From positions 62,001 through 126,000 of the forward strand of contig BCKQ01000004.1 of the NCBI GenBank assembly GCA_001600695.1: DNA of 64,000 nucleotides, given 5' to 3'. Below the pieces are notes generated by a model. That model ran no database searches. It was not told where the DNA came from and worked only from the letters and a program-made list of their open reading frames with translations. This DNA is from Ascoidea asiatica. Lineage: Eukaryota; Ascomycota; Saccharomycetes; Ascoideales; Ascoideaceae. How positions within the stretch are numbered: position 1 is the stretch's first letter; the number at the start of each line of letters is the position of its first letter. Shown one piece after another: positions 1-12,015 of this stretch. Made by a program: the position numbers and the translations under genes.

Positions 1-3000
1 GCTTTTATATCTTGCCCCAATATTAAGTCTCTAATCTCAGATTCTGTTAAAGAGCTCACATTAACATTATTCTTCTTTCCATAATCATTGAGTATTAAAT
101 CTCTCAATTGTATTTCTACCATTGCCCATCCCTTATCATCATATGATGGCCATATATGATGCTTCTGAATAGTTATTGAGCTATCAGGAACTAAAACTAG
201 TCGGGCTTTCTCCTGATTAACATGTAATGCTCTTAATATTAAAAGAAGACGCGAAAAGGCAGTGAAACAAGATATGCTAGTCATCCAATCATCATAAAGA
301 TTGAAAAGAACCATTTTTGGTTCATTTGCTTTTAAAATAACATCAGCCAACTTATCAACTTTCATAGCAGCCTGAAATGGTAATTGTAATTCAGATAGTC
401 TTATTCGAATATTTGGAAAATCAAACATATGATTTTCTAAGGGGTCAAGCATTCCTTTTCGGGTTACTATTAATTGTTTTGGCTGCTCTTCCTTTGGTAA
501 TGACCGAATTAAGGCAGTTACTTCTTCAGCAGTTTTCCATTTAGATAACTGTCCTAATCTTTTCTGACCTGAAAAAACACTAGCATGAATAATTTTCAAG
601 AAAAGCTCCCCTGATTTAGGATTGAAAATAAAAACCGCTCCATTGATAGGCTTGGTCGCAATATTCCCTTCAAACGTCTTATGAACAATAACACGATAGA
701 CATTAGTGTCATCAATAAAAAATTGGGTATCATTTCCAAATAGCTCAGAATAGTTACTCGAATTCAAAAAGGCTTCTTGAGGTTGAGCTTGATATAAATG
801 TAAAGCTTTACGAATTCTTTCACGTAACTGGAAGATAGCAGGGTTTGCCTTCATTATAACTCTCAACGCATTTTGAACCAAAGTTTTAGCACCAGGGAAC
901 CAGTTTCCATATGCATCATACATATTATAGGATAGATCTATTCCTATTATTATTCCAGCAGCAGAAGGATATAAGTTCGTAGCCTCAGTTGTATATGAAA
1001 GATACTTTGAACGAACATACCGGGATATGTCATGTGAATCATAGTCACCATAACGTAGTTGCACATCAATCCAGAATTTATTGGTTGTTAATGATCCAAA
1101 ATCGTCATTTTTATCATATAGCAATGATGGCTTACTAACAGACCATTTATAAGAACTTACCAAGGAAATATCAGCACATGAAGAATTCATTTTATATGAT
1201 TTACGAGGATGGATTGCTTCTTTTTGGACTGAATCAATTTGTAATTGTTCCGATTCTTGATCAAATACCTGAGTCAAATCAAAAACCACACTTTCATGAA
1301 TTTTTTGCCATAAATGCGCACGGAATATTTGAATCAAAGCTATTTTTAAAGTCGGAATTTTACCATGAAGAAAAATTCCAGTCAAATCTAGTTGAACTAA
1401 AAACCCAACGTAAACATCTGCTCGATTAATTGTAGGAGACCACCAAAGTGTAAACCGACGATTAGGAATCTGACTTAAACCAGACCTTTGAGCATTAGTT
1501 AGCTTTTTAAATTTTAGCGAATCTTCAAATCCGGAGGCCTTTTCCCAAAACAAACCTTCCCAGGAATCAAATCCAGTAGCTTTGAATAAAGTATGTTCGA
1601 GAATGGTTTCTATCCCGCCAAGCGCTTGTATCACATCAGTTCGATAAGCATTCAAGTTCCATAATTTTCCATCGTGATACGTGCTTGTCCACCAAAATGC
1701 ATTGAATCTTGGGATTGAAAATTGCTTGAATATTCTTCTAATTCTATGACCCTTATCGTAGGCTAATGCATGACGATCCTTTTGAAATAGGGTGCTTATT
1801 CGGGGAATTCCTCTGTCCCAACTATCTTCCATATCTTCAAAAGCCAAACGCCGATTCAGTTGAATTGCTTCCTTTCTTTTAATGACATATTCTGCCCAGA
1901 CTCTTTGAGAGTCGATAAATTCTTCTTCCCAAGACACAATATATCTATGAATTGTAGGAATGATTTTTTCGTCTGAGTGGGTCATTCCTGCTCGAAAGTG
2001 AGTGATTCCAGTATCAGTTTGTTTTGACGAACGTAAATCAGAAGCAGGTATTAAAATATGAGAAGCACTCAACATTCCAAGGCCACCTAATTCTTTAGGA
2101 GTATAGAAAACAGCAGGAGGAAATCTTGTTGGCATTTTGGAATTGAGACCCATTTTTACCCTTGTTTGAATTTTAGTTTCGCACTTGACAATTATATCCA
2201 AAAGAGATTGCGTGTTGATAATCGCCTCTCTAAAATATGTAAATAAAGATATCAAACTAGTATTCCATTTACTGGCAATTTTAGTAAAAGTGGTAGACCC
2301 TGAAGACATTAAAATTTGTCTAATACGATTATGGAATTTTCTTACCTCCTCTTCAGAGACCTGAAGAAAAGCAGTAGCAGTTCGCTCTCTGGTTAAATTA
2401 TTTATTAGCTTCCAGGTTCCCTCTTTCCCATCTGAATCTTCAATTGAATGGCATTTTGGAAGTATTCTAATTTCAAATCCACACATCGAAAATAATAAAT
2501 TGGGATTATCCCTACTATAAACCGAAAGAAAGGTATCATCTGCGCCCCATTCAAGACTTGTTAAAGAAATAGGGATTCTACTACTTATTTGCCAAAAAGC
2601 TGCCTTGGCAAGATTTACATCATGGCGTATAAGCTTCATTCTTTGGTCTTTTGGCCAACAACGATGATTATTGAAACCGATAACATTTTCGAAATTTGGG
2701 TCTGGATTATCGGATAGATAATCTTTCACCATGTCTTCAGCTTCTTCATTTGAAAATTTAAGTAGCATATAAATTTTGTCAATGTAACGACAATAAAGCT
2801 TTATTGGATGCTGAGAATCATACTTCAAATCAGCTAATTCATTAGCCCTTTCTAGCCCTAGTAACAAAAGGTCAATAACCAAGCCATAGTAATGAATAAG
2901 AAAGCCAGAAAACTGTAATCCTTTTATTAGTCCGTAACAGTTAACATGATTCATATCTTTATAGTTTATTGTAATATTATTTTTGGCGGTAATATAATCA

Positions 3001-6000
3001 GCTATATTTGGGTCGATAATAAGCCTCAATAGTCTATTTAAAAGTGTTAAGTCTATTTTTTCACTCATTTTTAGTAAAGATCCTTGTAACATTACAGAGC
3101 ATTGCCCCTTAGAAGTATCCCATATTCCATCAATATTATTTATATTTTGACACCATCTATATGCTAATAACGGAGGGATTTCCGAATCAGAAGGTTTAAT
3201 CCAATTGGGAAAAAGCTGTCTTCTATCAGCTTCAAACCATAAATATTGATCCAAGTAGGCATCTGTAATTTTTTCTAAAGGATCTATTTCAAAAGTAGGG
3301 GTTAAGTAATCATAGTAATCCATCATTTCTATATTTGTATCTTTAAATACTCTTTGAGTTAATATGAATTTTTTAACTCTATTGAGGCATTCATGAGGAT
3401 TGTCATAAGCTTGTTCAATTAAAGCTAGTTCTTCTCTTTGAGAAGCATTTAGTCTTCCTTGAGCACCATAACTTTCTTTTAGGTTATCTAACGCTAGAAC
3501 AAGAAGTTTGGTATCATGTTTATAGCTTAAAGGAGGAAAAGGAATTGGTTGAAATTTTCTAATTTCAAGCCAATGAATCACTGCTTCATGAATTGCTACA
3601 GCCTCGTCAGAAGATACATAAGGGCCGTCCTTTTGAAAATGTATTTGTCTATCTTGCTCATTTTTTAACCAAAGTCGTGTCAATCTTCCCAAATTTTTCT
3701 TAGCAATTGTTTTCTCGATATTAGCACCTGCTTGAATTCTTTTTCTGTTATAGTGGGCAACAGAAATCCATCCATCTGCTTTGGCTTTAATATATCTATT
3801 TATTATTTTTTGAATAGGGCTAGGCAAACCTGGAACATTATAAGGCAAATTAGCTTTCCAGCATCTCCAAGCCTCGCTTAAGTGAGCTAGAATTGTTTTT
3901 GACTTAGATTGTCTCAAGTTTTCTGGAATCATATCCAAAATGTCATGCATTACAGAATCTCTTAATTCTAAATCATAATATGAATCCACTCTTTGTTTGG
4001 TTATAGTTTTAGTTACTTCCTTTGAGTGTCTTCCTTCAAATTGTCGTGCGAGCAAATTTCCTAACCATCTTTCTAAAAGAGGAATTACTCCCCTCAAAAA
4101 AAAAATCCATATTCTCCAAGCTGGTTGCCAAAACCCACAACCCGGACCCTTTCCGATTTGAACATTAAACCTATAATAAACAACATGCTTCAAGTCTTTG
4201 CATGATCTGATTTGATGCATAACCTTGTATTTGTATCTATATATACCAGTGAGTTGCCCAAGATGATTCAAAATGTAGTAGATACCATCAGATAGTTGAT
4301 AAGAATCTATATTACCTAATCTAAACTGAACATGGGAATCAACTAAGAGCTTTGTTATCTTTAATATTTCTCGCATCAAATGAAACGCATTACCAAATCT
4401 CGATCTTTTTCTTTCTTTAGTTGTAAGTGTCTTAGTAGGTTTGAGGTTAAAATTATAATCTAAATGTAGATAAACTAATCCTTTTCGATGAATTAACAAA
4501 TTTAAGACATTGTGCCCTTGTCGACATACCTGTAATCCTGCTTCTAGCCAGTCTATAGTTGTCTTTTGAAAATATTTTGTGCCACTCAAAGATTTGAGTA
4601 GTTTAACTTTCTTGATTTTTCTCGAAACTATAGACTTCTTTTTCAATTCATTAAGAACATAAGTTTTCAAAAGCTTTTGATAAGAAACCCTGACTTTTAC
4701 AGGATACCCAGGAGGTGGATGCTCGAGATACCATTTTTTTACTAACGCAACATCTTGAGCTCTAACCATTTTTCCAGATCTAGAATTGAACGGATGAGGC
4801 CCCCACCATAATTGAAATCCACGATGTGTATTTTTGCTTTCCATTGGTTCATCATGTAATAGTGGTTTAAAGTCTTTGAAGGGAAGCTTGAAATGTTTCT
4901 GATTGGCATTCAAAGGTTTAGAGGAGATAAAATTACCTGTGAGATTTTTGAAAGAAATTGGATAAATATTATCGTTGAAAGTGAATACTGGAGATTCAAA
5001 ATCTTGTACCTTTGAGTATAAGTTTATAGGATGACAGTACCAACTAATTGCCACACTTTTTGTGGAAGAATTGTAAAGAAAACAAAACGCGATTCTGTAT
5101 TCTATTTTTATTGGAATTCTGATAATTACTCTATCAAAAGAATTAAATTCTCCTAAATCTTCTAAATTAGAATTGAAATCTTTGTATAAAGGTTCAAACT
5201 TTGGACCACCTGGTATGGGCAAATTTAAAGCTTTTGCAGTTAAGAAAGATTCTTTATCAAATAAATAAAAGTAATTCTTATCAAAACTTTCGCTCAATAA
5301 GGGGGTAGATAGAACTAGCATATCAGACATTTGATCTAAATTTAACCACCATTTCCTGTAGGACGGCCCGTTTACATAAGAACTTGAGGAGAATGTCTTC
5401 GAAGTATTACTTGTTTTTAACAAAGGTTTAGAATTATAAAACCAGTTATGATCATTAGCACCTTCAACGTCATTCAAGTCTATTTTTATTGCTTCCAAAG
5501 GATCTAAATTTTCAATATTTTCAAGGTAATTCATTGGGGGTTCTTCGTCATCAAATGAAGGAAAACTCATTCTCTTGAAATGTCTTCTGTCTTTTTTTTC
5601 ACGTCTCATCATTAACCATGTAGAGCCCCACTGAGCCGTATAAATTGGCTCTATTACTCTTGGAATTTCATTAACAAAAGTAATTGCACCTGTATTATGA
5701 TATAACACCTTAACGCTTTTGACGTTTTCCCAAGGCTGAGGCATATTTTCCAATAATTTTAAGATAGCATGAGGCATAAATTTCAATGCACCTAAATATG
5801 ATCTTTTATCATTTTGAAATGCTTTAGAAGACATGTCGCCATGTTCTATAATTATTTTCCTTAGTATTTCGGGAGGCATTTCACATTTACCCGCTTGAAT
5901 AGATCCCCCAAATTTTGATTTAAAAGCTCTTTTAATTCTATATCTTTTATTTTGCAATTTTAGCCATTTTTCTTCATTTATTTGTGATTGATGGATTCTT

Positions 6001-6263
6001 TGAAAAGCATAAGCATCATTGAATTCAGCTTCATTTTCTTGATCCTCATTATAATTACCATTATAAATATTAAAGCTATCTTCTTCAAAATTTAAAGGAG
6101 GTGGTGGAGGAGGTATAAATGAAAGTGGTGGCGGCGGTGGAGGAGGTGATGGTGATGGTGAAGAGGGCCCTGGAGGTGGTGGAGGAGGTGGAGATTCTAT
6201 GAAATCAGATTTGGGTTGTTTTGAAATTTCTTTGATAGAAAAGTCTGTTGATTTAGAGTCCAT
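1..6263 (-). CDS. PRP8: Prp8, central U5 snRNP splicing factor (partial, C-terminus beyond left edge)
   Basis: The reading frame is open from the ATG at 6263 down to position 1, giving about 2087 residues. It starts with a proline-rich tail (about residues 25-60) typical of yeast Prp8. Further on are landmark blocks: the stretch around 4250 reading [11 protein letters not shown], the AIQLNRRL...[10 protein letters not shown] block near 1860-1800, and the [21 protein letters not shown] block near 1500-1440. The last visible residues ([13 protein letters not shown]) match the end of the RNase H-like region, so only the C-terminal Jab1/MPN region is missing. Prp8 is the scaffold of the spliceosome active site in the nucleus. 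The length to this point fits an intein-free protein. The reading frame agrees at 6263, 4248, 1857 and 3, so there is no intron or frameshift between those checkpoints. The gene is divergent from the NPL6-like gene across 497 bp. This genome's many introns fit an essential splicing factor. Confidence 0.97.
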   Translation of the reverse strand, partial: MDSKSTDFSIKEISKQPKSDFIESPPPPPPPGPSSPSPSPPPPPPPLSFIPPPPPPLNFEEDSFNIYNGNYNEDQENEAEFNDAYAFQRIHQSQINEEKWLKLQNKRYRIKRAFKSKFGGSIQAGKCEMPPEILRKIIIEHGDMSSKAFQNDKRSYLGALKFMPHAILKLLENMPQPWENVKSVKVLYHNTGAITFVNEIPRVIEPIYTAQWGSTWLMMRREKKDRRHFKRMSFPSFDDEEPPMNYLENIENLDPLEAIKIDLNDVEGANDHNWFYNSKPLLKTSNTSKTFSSSSYVNGPSYRKWWLNLDQMSDMLVLSTPLLSESFDKNYFYLFDKESFLTAKALNLPIPGGPKFEPLYKDFNSNLEDLGEFNSFDRVIIRIPIKIEYRIAFCFLYNSSTKSVAISWYCHPINLYSKVQDFESPVFTFNDNIYPISFKNLTGNFISSKPLNANQKHFKLPFKDFKPLLHDEPMESKNTHRGFQLWWGPHPFNSRSGKMVRAQDVALVKKWYLEHPPPGYPVKVRVSYQKLLKTYVLNELKKKSIVSRKIKKVKLLKSLSGTKYFQKTTIDWLEAGLQVCRQGHNVLNLLIHRKGLVYLHLDYNFNLKPTKTLTTKERKRSRFGNAFHLMREILKITKLLVDSHVQFRLGNIDSYQLSDGIYYILNHLGQLTGIYRYKYKVMHQIRSCKDLKHVVYYRFNVQIGKGPGCGFWQPAWRIWIFFLRGVIPLLERWLGNLLARQFEGRHSKEVTKTITKQRVDSYYDLELRDSVMHDILDMIPENLRQSKSKTILAHLSEAWRCWKANLPYNVPGLPSPIQKIINRYIKAKADGWISVAHYNRKRIQAGANIEKTIAKKNLGRLTRLWLKNEQDRQIHFQKDGPYVSSDEAVAIHEAVIHWLEIRKFQPIPFPPLSYKHDTKLLVLALDNLKESYGAQGRLNASQREELALIEQAYDNPHECLNRVKKFILTQRVFKDTNIEMMDYYDYLTPTFEIDPLEKITDAYLDQYLWFEADRRQLFPNWIKPSDSEIPPLLAYRWCQNINNIDGIWDTSKGQCSVMLQGSLLKMSEKIDLTLLNRLLRLIIDPNIADYITAKNNITINYKDMNHVNCYGLIKGLQFSGFLIHYYGLVIDLLLLGLERANELADLKYDSQHPIKLYCRYIDKIYMLLKFSNEEAEDMVKDYLSDNPDPNFENVIGFNNHRCWPKDQRMKLIRHDVNLAKAAFWQISSRIPISLTSLEWGADDTFLSVYSRDNPNLLFSMCGFEIRILPKCHSIEDSDGKEGTWKLINNLTRERTATAFLQVSEEEVRKFHNRIRQILMSSGSTTFTKIASKWNTSLISLFTYFREAIINTQSLLDIIVKCETKIQTRVKMGLNSKMPTRFPPAVFYTPKELGGLGMLSASHILIPASDLRSSKQTDTGITHFRAGMTHSDEKIIPTIHRYIVSWEEEFIDSQRVWAEYVIKRKEAIQLNRRLAFEDMEDSWDRGIPRISTLFQKDRHALAYDKGHRIRRIFKQFSIPRFNAFWWTSTYHDGKLWNLNAYRTDVIQALGGIETILEHTLFKATGFDSWEGLFWEKASGFEDSLKFKKLTNAQRSGLSQIPNRRFTLWWSPTINRADVYVGFLVQLDLTGIFLHGKIPTLKIALIQIFRAHLWQKIHESVVFDLTQVFDQESEQLQIDSVQKEAIHPRKSYKMNSSCADISLVSSYKWSVSKPSLLYDKNDDFGSLTTNKFWIDVQLRYGDYDSHDISRYVRSKYLSYTTEATNLYPSAAGIIIGIDLSYNMYDAYGNWFPGAKTLVQNALRVIMKANPAIFQLRERIRKALHLYQAQPQEAFLNSSNYSELFGNDTQFFIDDTNVYRVIVHKTFEGNIATKPINGAVFIFNPKSGELFLKIIHASVFSGQKRLGQLSKWKTAEEVTALIRSLPKEEQPKQLIVTRKGMLDPLENHMFDFPNIRIRLSELQLPFQAAMKVDKLADVILKANEPKMVLFNLYDDWMTSISCFTAFSRLLLILRALHVNQEKARLVLVPDSSITIQKHHIWPSYDDKGWAMVEIQLRDLILNDYGKKNNVNVSSLTESEIRDLILGQDIK

Positions 6264-6760
6264 ATCAAAATCACGTATAAACTTTTCCTCTATGAATTGG
6301 CTAACAAACAAGCTTACTATTTGCTTCGAATGGAATATCTGATTATAAAATTATATTTCTGTGATTTCGAAACAAAAAGGTGAATGTTAAAAACTTTTTT
6401 ATTATTCAAATTCAAAACAGCTACAATACTGCAACTTTGTTTGTACTATGTATTATTGTAAATTTGCATATTTGAAAGGAAAAACTAAACTCAAATAACT
6501 ATCAGTCTAATGAGCTATTTTATCACGTGCGAATTGATTTACGCACTACCTTTAGCGTCAACTGATAACATACGGTAAATTGTTTTTATAACTTCGAAAC
6601 TCAAAACAATTGAAATTTTACTTCAAATGTTTTCAAGAGTAGATTTTATTGGAGGTAGGCTTTAACTACAAAATTAATCATATCTGATTTCTTTTTATTT
6701 TGTTGTTTTTATTTGGCAGACTTATTATCTTGAGGACTAATAAAAAAATAATTACAAGTT
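6264..6760. promoter_or_regulatory. Divergent promoter region PRP8 / NPL6-like
   Basis: This is a 497-bp AT-rich gap between two divergent start codons. It contains the E-box-like TCACGTGC, with CACGTG at 6525-6530. No ORF or RNA gene is seen. Assignment as a shared promoter rests on gene orientation. Confidence 0.6.
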
Positions 6761-9700
6761 ATGTATTTGTTACCAAATCAGAATAACAATAATACAAATA
6801 ATATAGATTCTGCATATAATTATGACATACCTGAGTTCGAACTAAATTTGCCTGACAATACACCTTCAGCTCCAAATGCCACAACATTCAAAGTTGAAAA
6901 TGAAACAATATCTAACAATCAGTTACACCATTTTCAAACACTGACTCATTCAATTCCTATCAATATTCCAGAAATTCCCCTTCCATCAGAAAAATATGTT
7001 GATTCAACTAGATATCAACCTGCTTCATATAATTCGAATATAATTCTTAACGATGAATATCTTCAAACTAAGTTTGATTTTAAAGGTGAGAAAAAAATAT
7101 CAAAAAATGGGATTCTTTTTGGGTTTCCAAACAAACAGTTTGTAGTTTCTACTTTTACATTGCCAGGAAGAGGAAAGAAGCTTTATTGCATGGCAGCTGA
7201 TATTTCCAAGGAATTACAATTCAGAGATTCTTATTTATTTTTACACAAAAACAAAGCTTTACTCAAATATGTAGCTAATGATCAAGATAAACAATTTTTA
7301 ATCAAAGAGGGTGTTCTTCAAAATGTCTTCAAATCTCGCTCAATTGGTGTTATATCTATTCGATCCTTATATCTTCTATATGGTGCCAGAATGATAAAAA
7401 ACGGTCATCGAATAATTGACGATTATTGGGAAACTCTTGCTTTAGAGAAAGGCTTTACAGTAAGTGATCCAGTTTATAATTATTCTAATAAACAAATGAT
7501 AAAAATGGGCAGATTGCCTCCAAATACACCTATCAGTGTTTCCCAATCGACTGAAAACTTGGGTAGTATTGGAAACAGTGTCACATCAAACGGTCTTTCT
7601 TCCAAAAAGTCTTTTTTATTATCTTCGAAAATAAATGGCAGGTCTGGGGTTATTGATGATAAAATAAAAGGATTAGGATGTTCTAACAGCATAGGTTTTT
7701 TTAGCAAAAAGGGTACAACAGGATTCGTCAATGGTAAAAATTCAACGATAATACCTTCTACAAAGAGTAGCTATATCACAAACCCTAAGTTATTAAAATC
7801 TTTACATCATTTCTCCGAGATTAAACAAGAAGATCAAAAAAAAAAAAAATATCCTTTGCTAGTTAATGACTTTTCAACAAACTTGTATAGCTTGGAATCT
7901 CCTCATAATAATTCCAAATATCAAAAATATAGTCCTCCATTTATATATAAACTTAATTATCAGCAAAATGAGTTTTTAAAGCAACGCTTAATTGCCGCTG
8001 ATCCTTCCTTGGAGATCAGACAAAATTATTTACTATCATCAGGAGTTTCAGTGATACCTATTGGAAATAATTCATTGGTGGGATATGATTATACATCCGG
8101 CTTTAACTCTAAAACGATTACTGTCTTGCCATCGCCTTCAATAGGAAATAGACAACTATCCTTGATTAGTTCTCCCGGTGGTAGTATTCCTCAATCAATC
8201 GCATCTTCTTTGCTAAATGGAGAAAGTTTGATTGCGGTTAATAGTAATGATCAGCTTTATTATGTGAGTTGCATTCAAGGTCAAAATATCCTCGGGGATA
8301 TTGATTTGTTAAAAGATATAACTATGCCTAATTACGAACTAGCTATGAATAACCTAAATTTAATTCCGAAAAAGAATGATATAAAATCGGACATTCTGAG
8401 TACAGGGAACCAAAATTTTTCATCTTCTATTGAAAATACATCCAACAAAAGTAATTTTATCACAACTGCAGTCCCTACTTCTCTGATTTCGATGAGCAAT
8501 AAAGGAGTTTCTGTTTCTATGTTAACCAAAAAGGACCGAATGCTACAGAACCTTTCTGATACATTTTCTCCTCTGTATCCAAGTAGTATCGGTAGTTATA
8601 ATCAAGGCAATTACAGATTTTCTCATCAAAGCCAGGATAATTATATAATCAGTGGAGAAGGAGCCTTGGAAGAAATTCTACTGAATTTGCCAATTACATC
8701 CAACGAAAACTTGGTAAATCAAAAGAGTAACATTGGGTTGCCTTTTTTTGATTCTGGCTATATAATACAAAAATTGATTAGTTTAGAAAAAAGTTCGAAT
8801 GAGTCCACCAGTAAAACAAAATTGAAAGTTTCCAATAAGTCATTTACATCTTATAATTCAATTAACTGTTCTGATTACAAGGGTTTTTTGTTGAAACCAA
8901 TTACCATCGACGTACCTTCCAAAAAAAAATTTGAGTTTACGCTAGAAGGAAACTCTACCAAAAAAGATTATTTAAGAACATTAGAAAATGAGCATAACAC
9001 AGTAGTGTTGAATCAAACAATAAGTGATTTCAGAAATATTCGTCAAAAACAATGGAAGCATTATTGGTTTCATCGAAGCGGAGGGTATAATTTAGTGAAA
9101 AAAAATATTAAGTATGAAGTTAAGGAGGAACTTAAAGTAAGATCCAAAAAGTATGAAGAAAGATGTGAAACCAAGAAAGGGAAGGATTCTAGTATTAATT
9201 TAATAGGTAAGAAGCCTGAATTTGTTTTAACCGAGAACAATAATCATAAAAACAATCAGGACTTGAGTTCTGATGAATATTCATCCGAAGATGAAGAAAT
9301 TGAACAATTGAGTGAAATAATGAAAAATTCTAAAACCAAACTCTATAAAAATTCCTATATTTCTCTAGATATAGGAGACTTGGGTCTTAATGTCGACTCG
9401 GATGAAGAAATAATTGATCAAAAATCAGAAGTCTTACCAAACAATTATCCATTACAATCATTTGAAGAGAAGAGACTAAAACAACAAAGAGAAGATTTCA
9501 TTGGTGAGATCAAAAAAGAAATTATTTCGGAATTGAAAAATCCTGCGATACCTAATAAAAGCGATTATACTGGAATATCTTTTGGAGATAAGTCTAACAA
9601 TGAATTATCTTTGTCTAAAAGGTTTATACCAATACCAGAATCTACTTCTTTTGTTGGCCAACCTTCAAAAATTGAGTCTTTGGAAAAACACGAAACTCAA

Positions 9701-9850
9701 AATTCGAGCTCGAATGATTTAATAATGTCAGAACAAGAAATAACTGATGAAATAAACAAAAGGGTTGAATTTCAATCTATGCTCAGGGTAAGTACCATAA
9801 AAAGAAGAAAACCAAATCCAAATAATTTGAATAACTGTAATATCAAGTAA
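6761..9850 (+). CDS. NPL6: RSC7/SWP82-family chromatin-remodelling subunit
   Basis: This 1029-residue protein has one recognisable domain at about residues 113-231. It opens with KISKNGILFGFPNKQFVVSTF and continues through an LPGRGKKLY turn, an FRDSYLFLHKNK block and a GHRIIDDYWE block. That is the conserved core of the Rsc7 (Npl6)/Swp82 family, subunits of the RSC and SWI/SNF remodelling complexes. The two S. cerevisiae genes are duplicates, so this may be the single ancestral-type gene serving either complex; the NPL6 symbol is a family assignment. The rest is Ser/Asn-rich, with a charged, acidic region around residues 820-900. At 1029 residues it is much longer than S. cerevisiae Npl6 (about 435) or Swp82 (about 620). 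A run of A residues near 7840 encodes a lysine stretch, a place to watch for indel errors. RSC4 lies 6.4 kb downstream on the same strand. Confidence 0.82.
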   Translation: MYLLPNQNNNNTNNIDSAYNYDIPEFELNLPDNTPSAPNATTFKVENETISNNQLHHFQTLTHSIPINIPEIPLPSEKYVDSTRYQPASYNSNIILNDEYLQTKFDFKGEKKISKNGILFGFPNKQFVVSTFTLPGRGKKLYCMAADISKELQFRDSYLFLHKNKALLKYVANDQDKQFLIKEGVLQNVFKSRSIGVISIRSLYLLYGARMIKNGHRIIDDYWETLALEKGFTVSDPVYNYSNKQMIKMGRLPPNTPISVSQSTENLGSIGNSVTSNGLSSKKSFLLSSKINGRSGVIDDKIKGLGCSNSIGFFSKKGTTGFVNGKNSTIIPSTKSSYITNPKLLKSLHHFSEIKQEDQKKKKYPLLVNDFSTNLYSLESPHNNSKYQKYSPPFIYKLNYQQNEFLKQRLIAADPSLEIRQNYLLSSGVSVIPIGNNSLVGYDYTSGFNSKTITVLPSPSIGNRQLSLISSPGGSIPQSIASSLLNGESLIAVNSNDQLYYVSCIQGQNILGDIDLLKDITMPNYELAMNNLNLIPKKNDIKSDILSTGNQNFSSSIENTSNKSNFITTAVPTSLISMSNKGVSVSMLTKKDRMLQNLSDTFSPLYPSSIGSYNQGNYRFSHQSQDNYIISGEGALEEILLNLPITSNENLVNQKSNIGLPFFDSGYIIQKLISLEKSSNESTSKTKLKVSNKSFTSYNSINCSDYKGFLLKPITIDVPSKKKFEFTLEGNSTKKDYLRTLENEHNTVVLNQTISDFRNIRQKQWKHYWFHRSGGYNLVKKNIKYEVKEELKVRSKKYEERCETKKGKDSSINLIGKKPEFVLTENNNHKNNQDLSSDEYSSEDEEIEQLSEIMKNSKTKLYKNSYISLDIGDLGLNVDSDEEIIDQKSEVLPNNYPLQSFEEKRLKQQREDFIGEIKKEIISELKNPAIPNKSDYTGISFGDKSNNELSLSKRFIPIPESTSFVGQPSKIESLEKHETQNSSSNDLIMSEQEITDEINKRVEFQSMLRVSTIKRRKPNPNNLNNCNIK

Positions 9851-10336
9851 TTTATTTTTTTAAGAAATTTAGAACTACAAATTTTCTTTGAAGTATATTT
9901 CTAGTATCATAGTCTTATGTTGTTGTTTTTCTGCATAAATTTTTCATAATTTTTGTAGTACTTCTGAGAAAATAAGCAGACAATACTAGCGTAATAGGAT
10001 GGTTTTCAGATAAATATTGGACACTTTTCGGAAAATATCACTGTATCTTTTTATCTGAGGCGTGGGACTTTTCCGTGTTTGTGTCCTTTTATCTTCAGGA
10101 AACAAAAATGAGGAAAGAGAAGAACTTAGGAATCTCATTAATACAATCAATCTTTTGTTACCCTTATGTTACATGTTTAGACTTATCGATTGTCTAGTGC
10201 TTTAAAGATTATGGATTTATAGCTATCTGTATAATCTAATTTAATATATAACAATTTGAATTTTTTCTTCTATGTTTTTTTTTCTCGTTTTTTGATTCAA
10301 TCCTCCCATCAGCGTATCAATTCAATTTATATCAAA
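9851..10336. other. Intergenic region, no gene seen
   Basis: This is 486 bp between the NPL6-like stop and the next start, AT-rich. It should hold the 3' end of one transcript and the promoter of the next. No ORF, tRNA or repeat is visible. Confidence 0.6.
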
Positions 10337-12015
10337 ATGTTTTTTAAAGAAAAAAGTTTATCAATATTTAGAAGGATTTATAGTCTGCATCCTCTTATTC
10401 TACTCTTGATTTCGCTTATAGGGGCATGCTTTCTGTTTATTATTCCATTTTTAAAGCCCTCACACCAATTAAATAATAATTATTTCCAGTTAGCTCGTTC
10501 TGTTTCTTTCAATAAAATCATCAAATGTTCTGAATCTGAGTCAAGAAATAGTTTGTTTTGTTTTCAAAAATATCGTTCAAGTTTAGAACAAGAAACGAAA
10601 TCTGGTATTTCTCCATTTTCCAGAAATCAACTAGAAAGGTTTGAAAAACTTTTTTTAACCACCAGTATTTTTTTCAAAATTTTAAATACTAATTTTTTAA
10701 TAGATGTTTGGATGTTGTTTCCGAAAATATCAATAACATCTCTTTGCTTTTAAATATTCAAACATGTTTTCATCAGGTAGATATTCTAGATAGAGCAATT
10801 GATTTTACTTCGGCGGTATCTCCCAAAATTAGCTGGATAAATTTGACTGCAATCCTTATAAGTTTGTTTATACAAGCATTTGTTGCTCTCCATTCTTTTG
10901 TTGGCTTTATTTTAAGAAATTATGAGATTGGTGAAGTGGAAAACAAAGTTGAAATATTAGTACAGCAATTTAAAGCTTTGAGGGGCAAACAGCTTGAATT
11001 GTTCAGAATAGCTTCACAAATCTCTTCAACAATGAAATATGAAATTAAACTACTACATGGTAGAATTACCAGGTCAGCTGATTTCAAAAGAGATTTGGAA
11101 AATATGAATTTGAAAGTTGAAGAATCTTGGGTTGAAATCCAAGATTTAAGAGACTCCTTAGATGACTTGAAAGAGCGTTTAGATTATGTCCTTAATATTA
11201 AAAAAAATCCTACCTTGAATACAGTGACATCGTTTGAAGGGTTCAAACCCCAGTCTTTAAGAAATTATAATGAACATAATAACACAAAGTCAGTCGAAGC
11301 TTTTGGAGGTAATATTTTGTCTAAGAAAAAATCTGAAAAAAATGCTATTAATGTCTTGCCTTCTAAAATATTGTTAACCAACAGTGATTTAAAGATAGAT
11401 AATATGATGAAAAAAGATAGGAATTCATCTATTCTCAAAGAAAAAGAAAGTAATATAGTTCAAAATGAGTCTCTTCAAAATCAGAGTATTTCACCATTGA
11501 TTCAAGCTAAAGTGAATGGACTTATTTTCGATTTAACCACAACTGAAGGAAAAAATAGATGGTTTGAATACGTTAAGAAAAACCCTAAAAACAACAAGGG
11601 AAATAGTTCCAATGATAATAAAAACACCTCAATAAAAACACAAATCAATATGTTTCTGGAAAAGGAAAATAATGAAAGATTTGAAGAAAACAAGGAAAAT
11701 GTCAAAAAGTCTAACCGTAAAGAAGATAATTCTGAAGAAGGAAAGCTAAATTTTAAAACTGAAAAGGCATTAAGTATCATATCAAACTCCTATAATAGTA
11801 ATGATACTAGTTCCGTGGAGAAAAAAAAATATGACTTAGAGGCTATAGAAATGTCGGACTTAAAATCAAGTGTTACTAATGAATTACTTGAACAACTGAA
11901 TGTGTCTAGATTTGATAAAAATGGGAAGCCTTATAGAAGAATCTTTATTCCTGGAAGAGGTTGGATTTCAGCTAAAAAACTAGATGACGATCTTGATCTA
12001 AAACCCTCAGCTTAA
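10337..12015 (+). CDS. Two-TM, coiled-coil membrane protein of unknown function (one intron)
   Basis: Two overlapping open frames are best joined by an intron at 10639-10703. The donor is GTTTGA, the branch-like TACTAAT is at 10687-10693 and the acceptor is TAG. Exons 10337-10638 and 10704-12015 join in frame through a split Arg codon and encode about 537 residues. Hydrophobic segments lie at about residues 17-39 and 145-170, followed by a predicted coiled coil at about 175-255. A long Lys/Asn/Ser-rich, probably disordered region comes next. The last 45 residues are more ordered, containing FDKNGKPYRR and IPGRGWIS, and look like a conserved tail. I do not recognise the family. The layout suggests an integral membrane protein, ER or nuclear envelope by inference only, with a cytosolic or nucleoplasmic tether. 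The non-standard donor is the weak point; a sequencing frameshift is the alternative. Confidence 0.7.

Noticed and set aside
1178-1429. Plus-strand ORF inside PRP8, and similar ORFs opposite other genes
   Set aside because: They are shadows of the real genes with no recognisable content.
1-6263. Prp8 intein
   Set aside because: The distance between conserved blocks fits the intein-free protein, and no intein-like Cys/His block interrupts the frame in the blocks read.
10713-10733. CCGAA-containing stretch resembling the point-centromere CDEIII motif
   Set aside because: It lies inside the coding exon of the coiled-coil gene and has no CACGTG box plus AT-rich CDEII at the proper distance.
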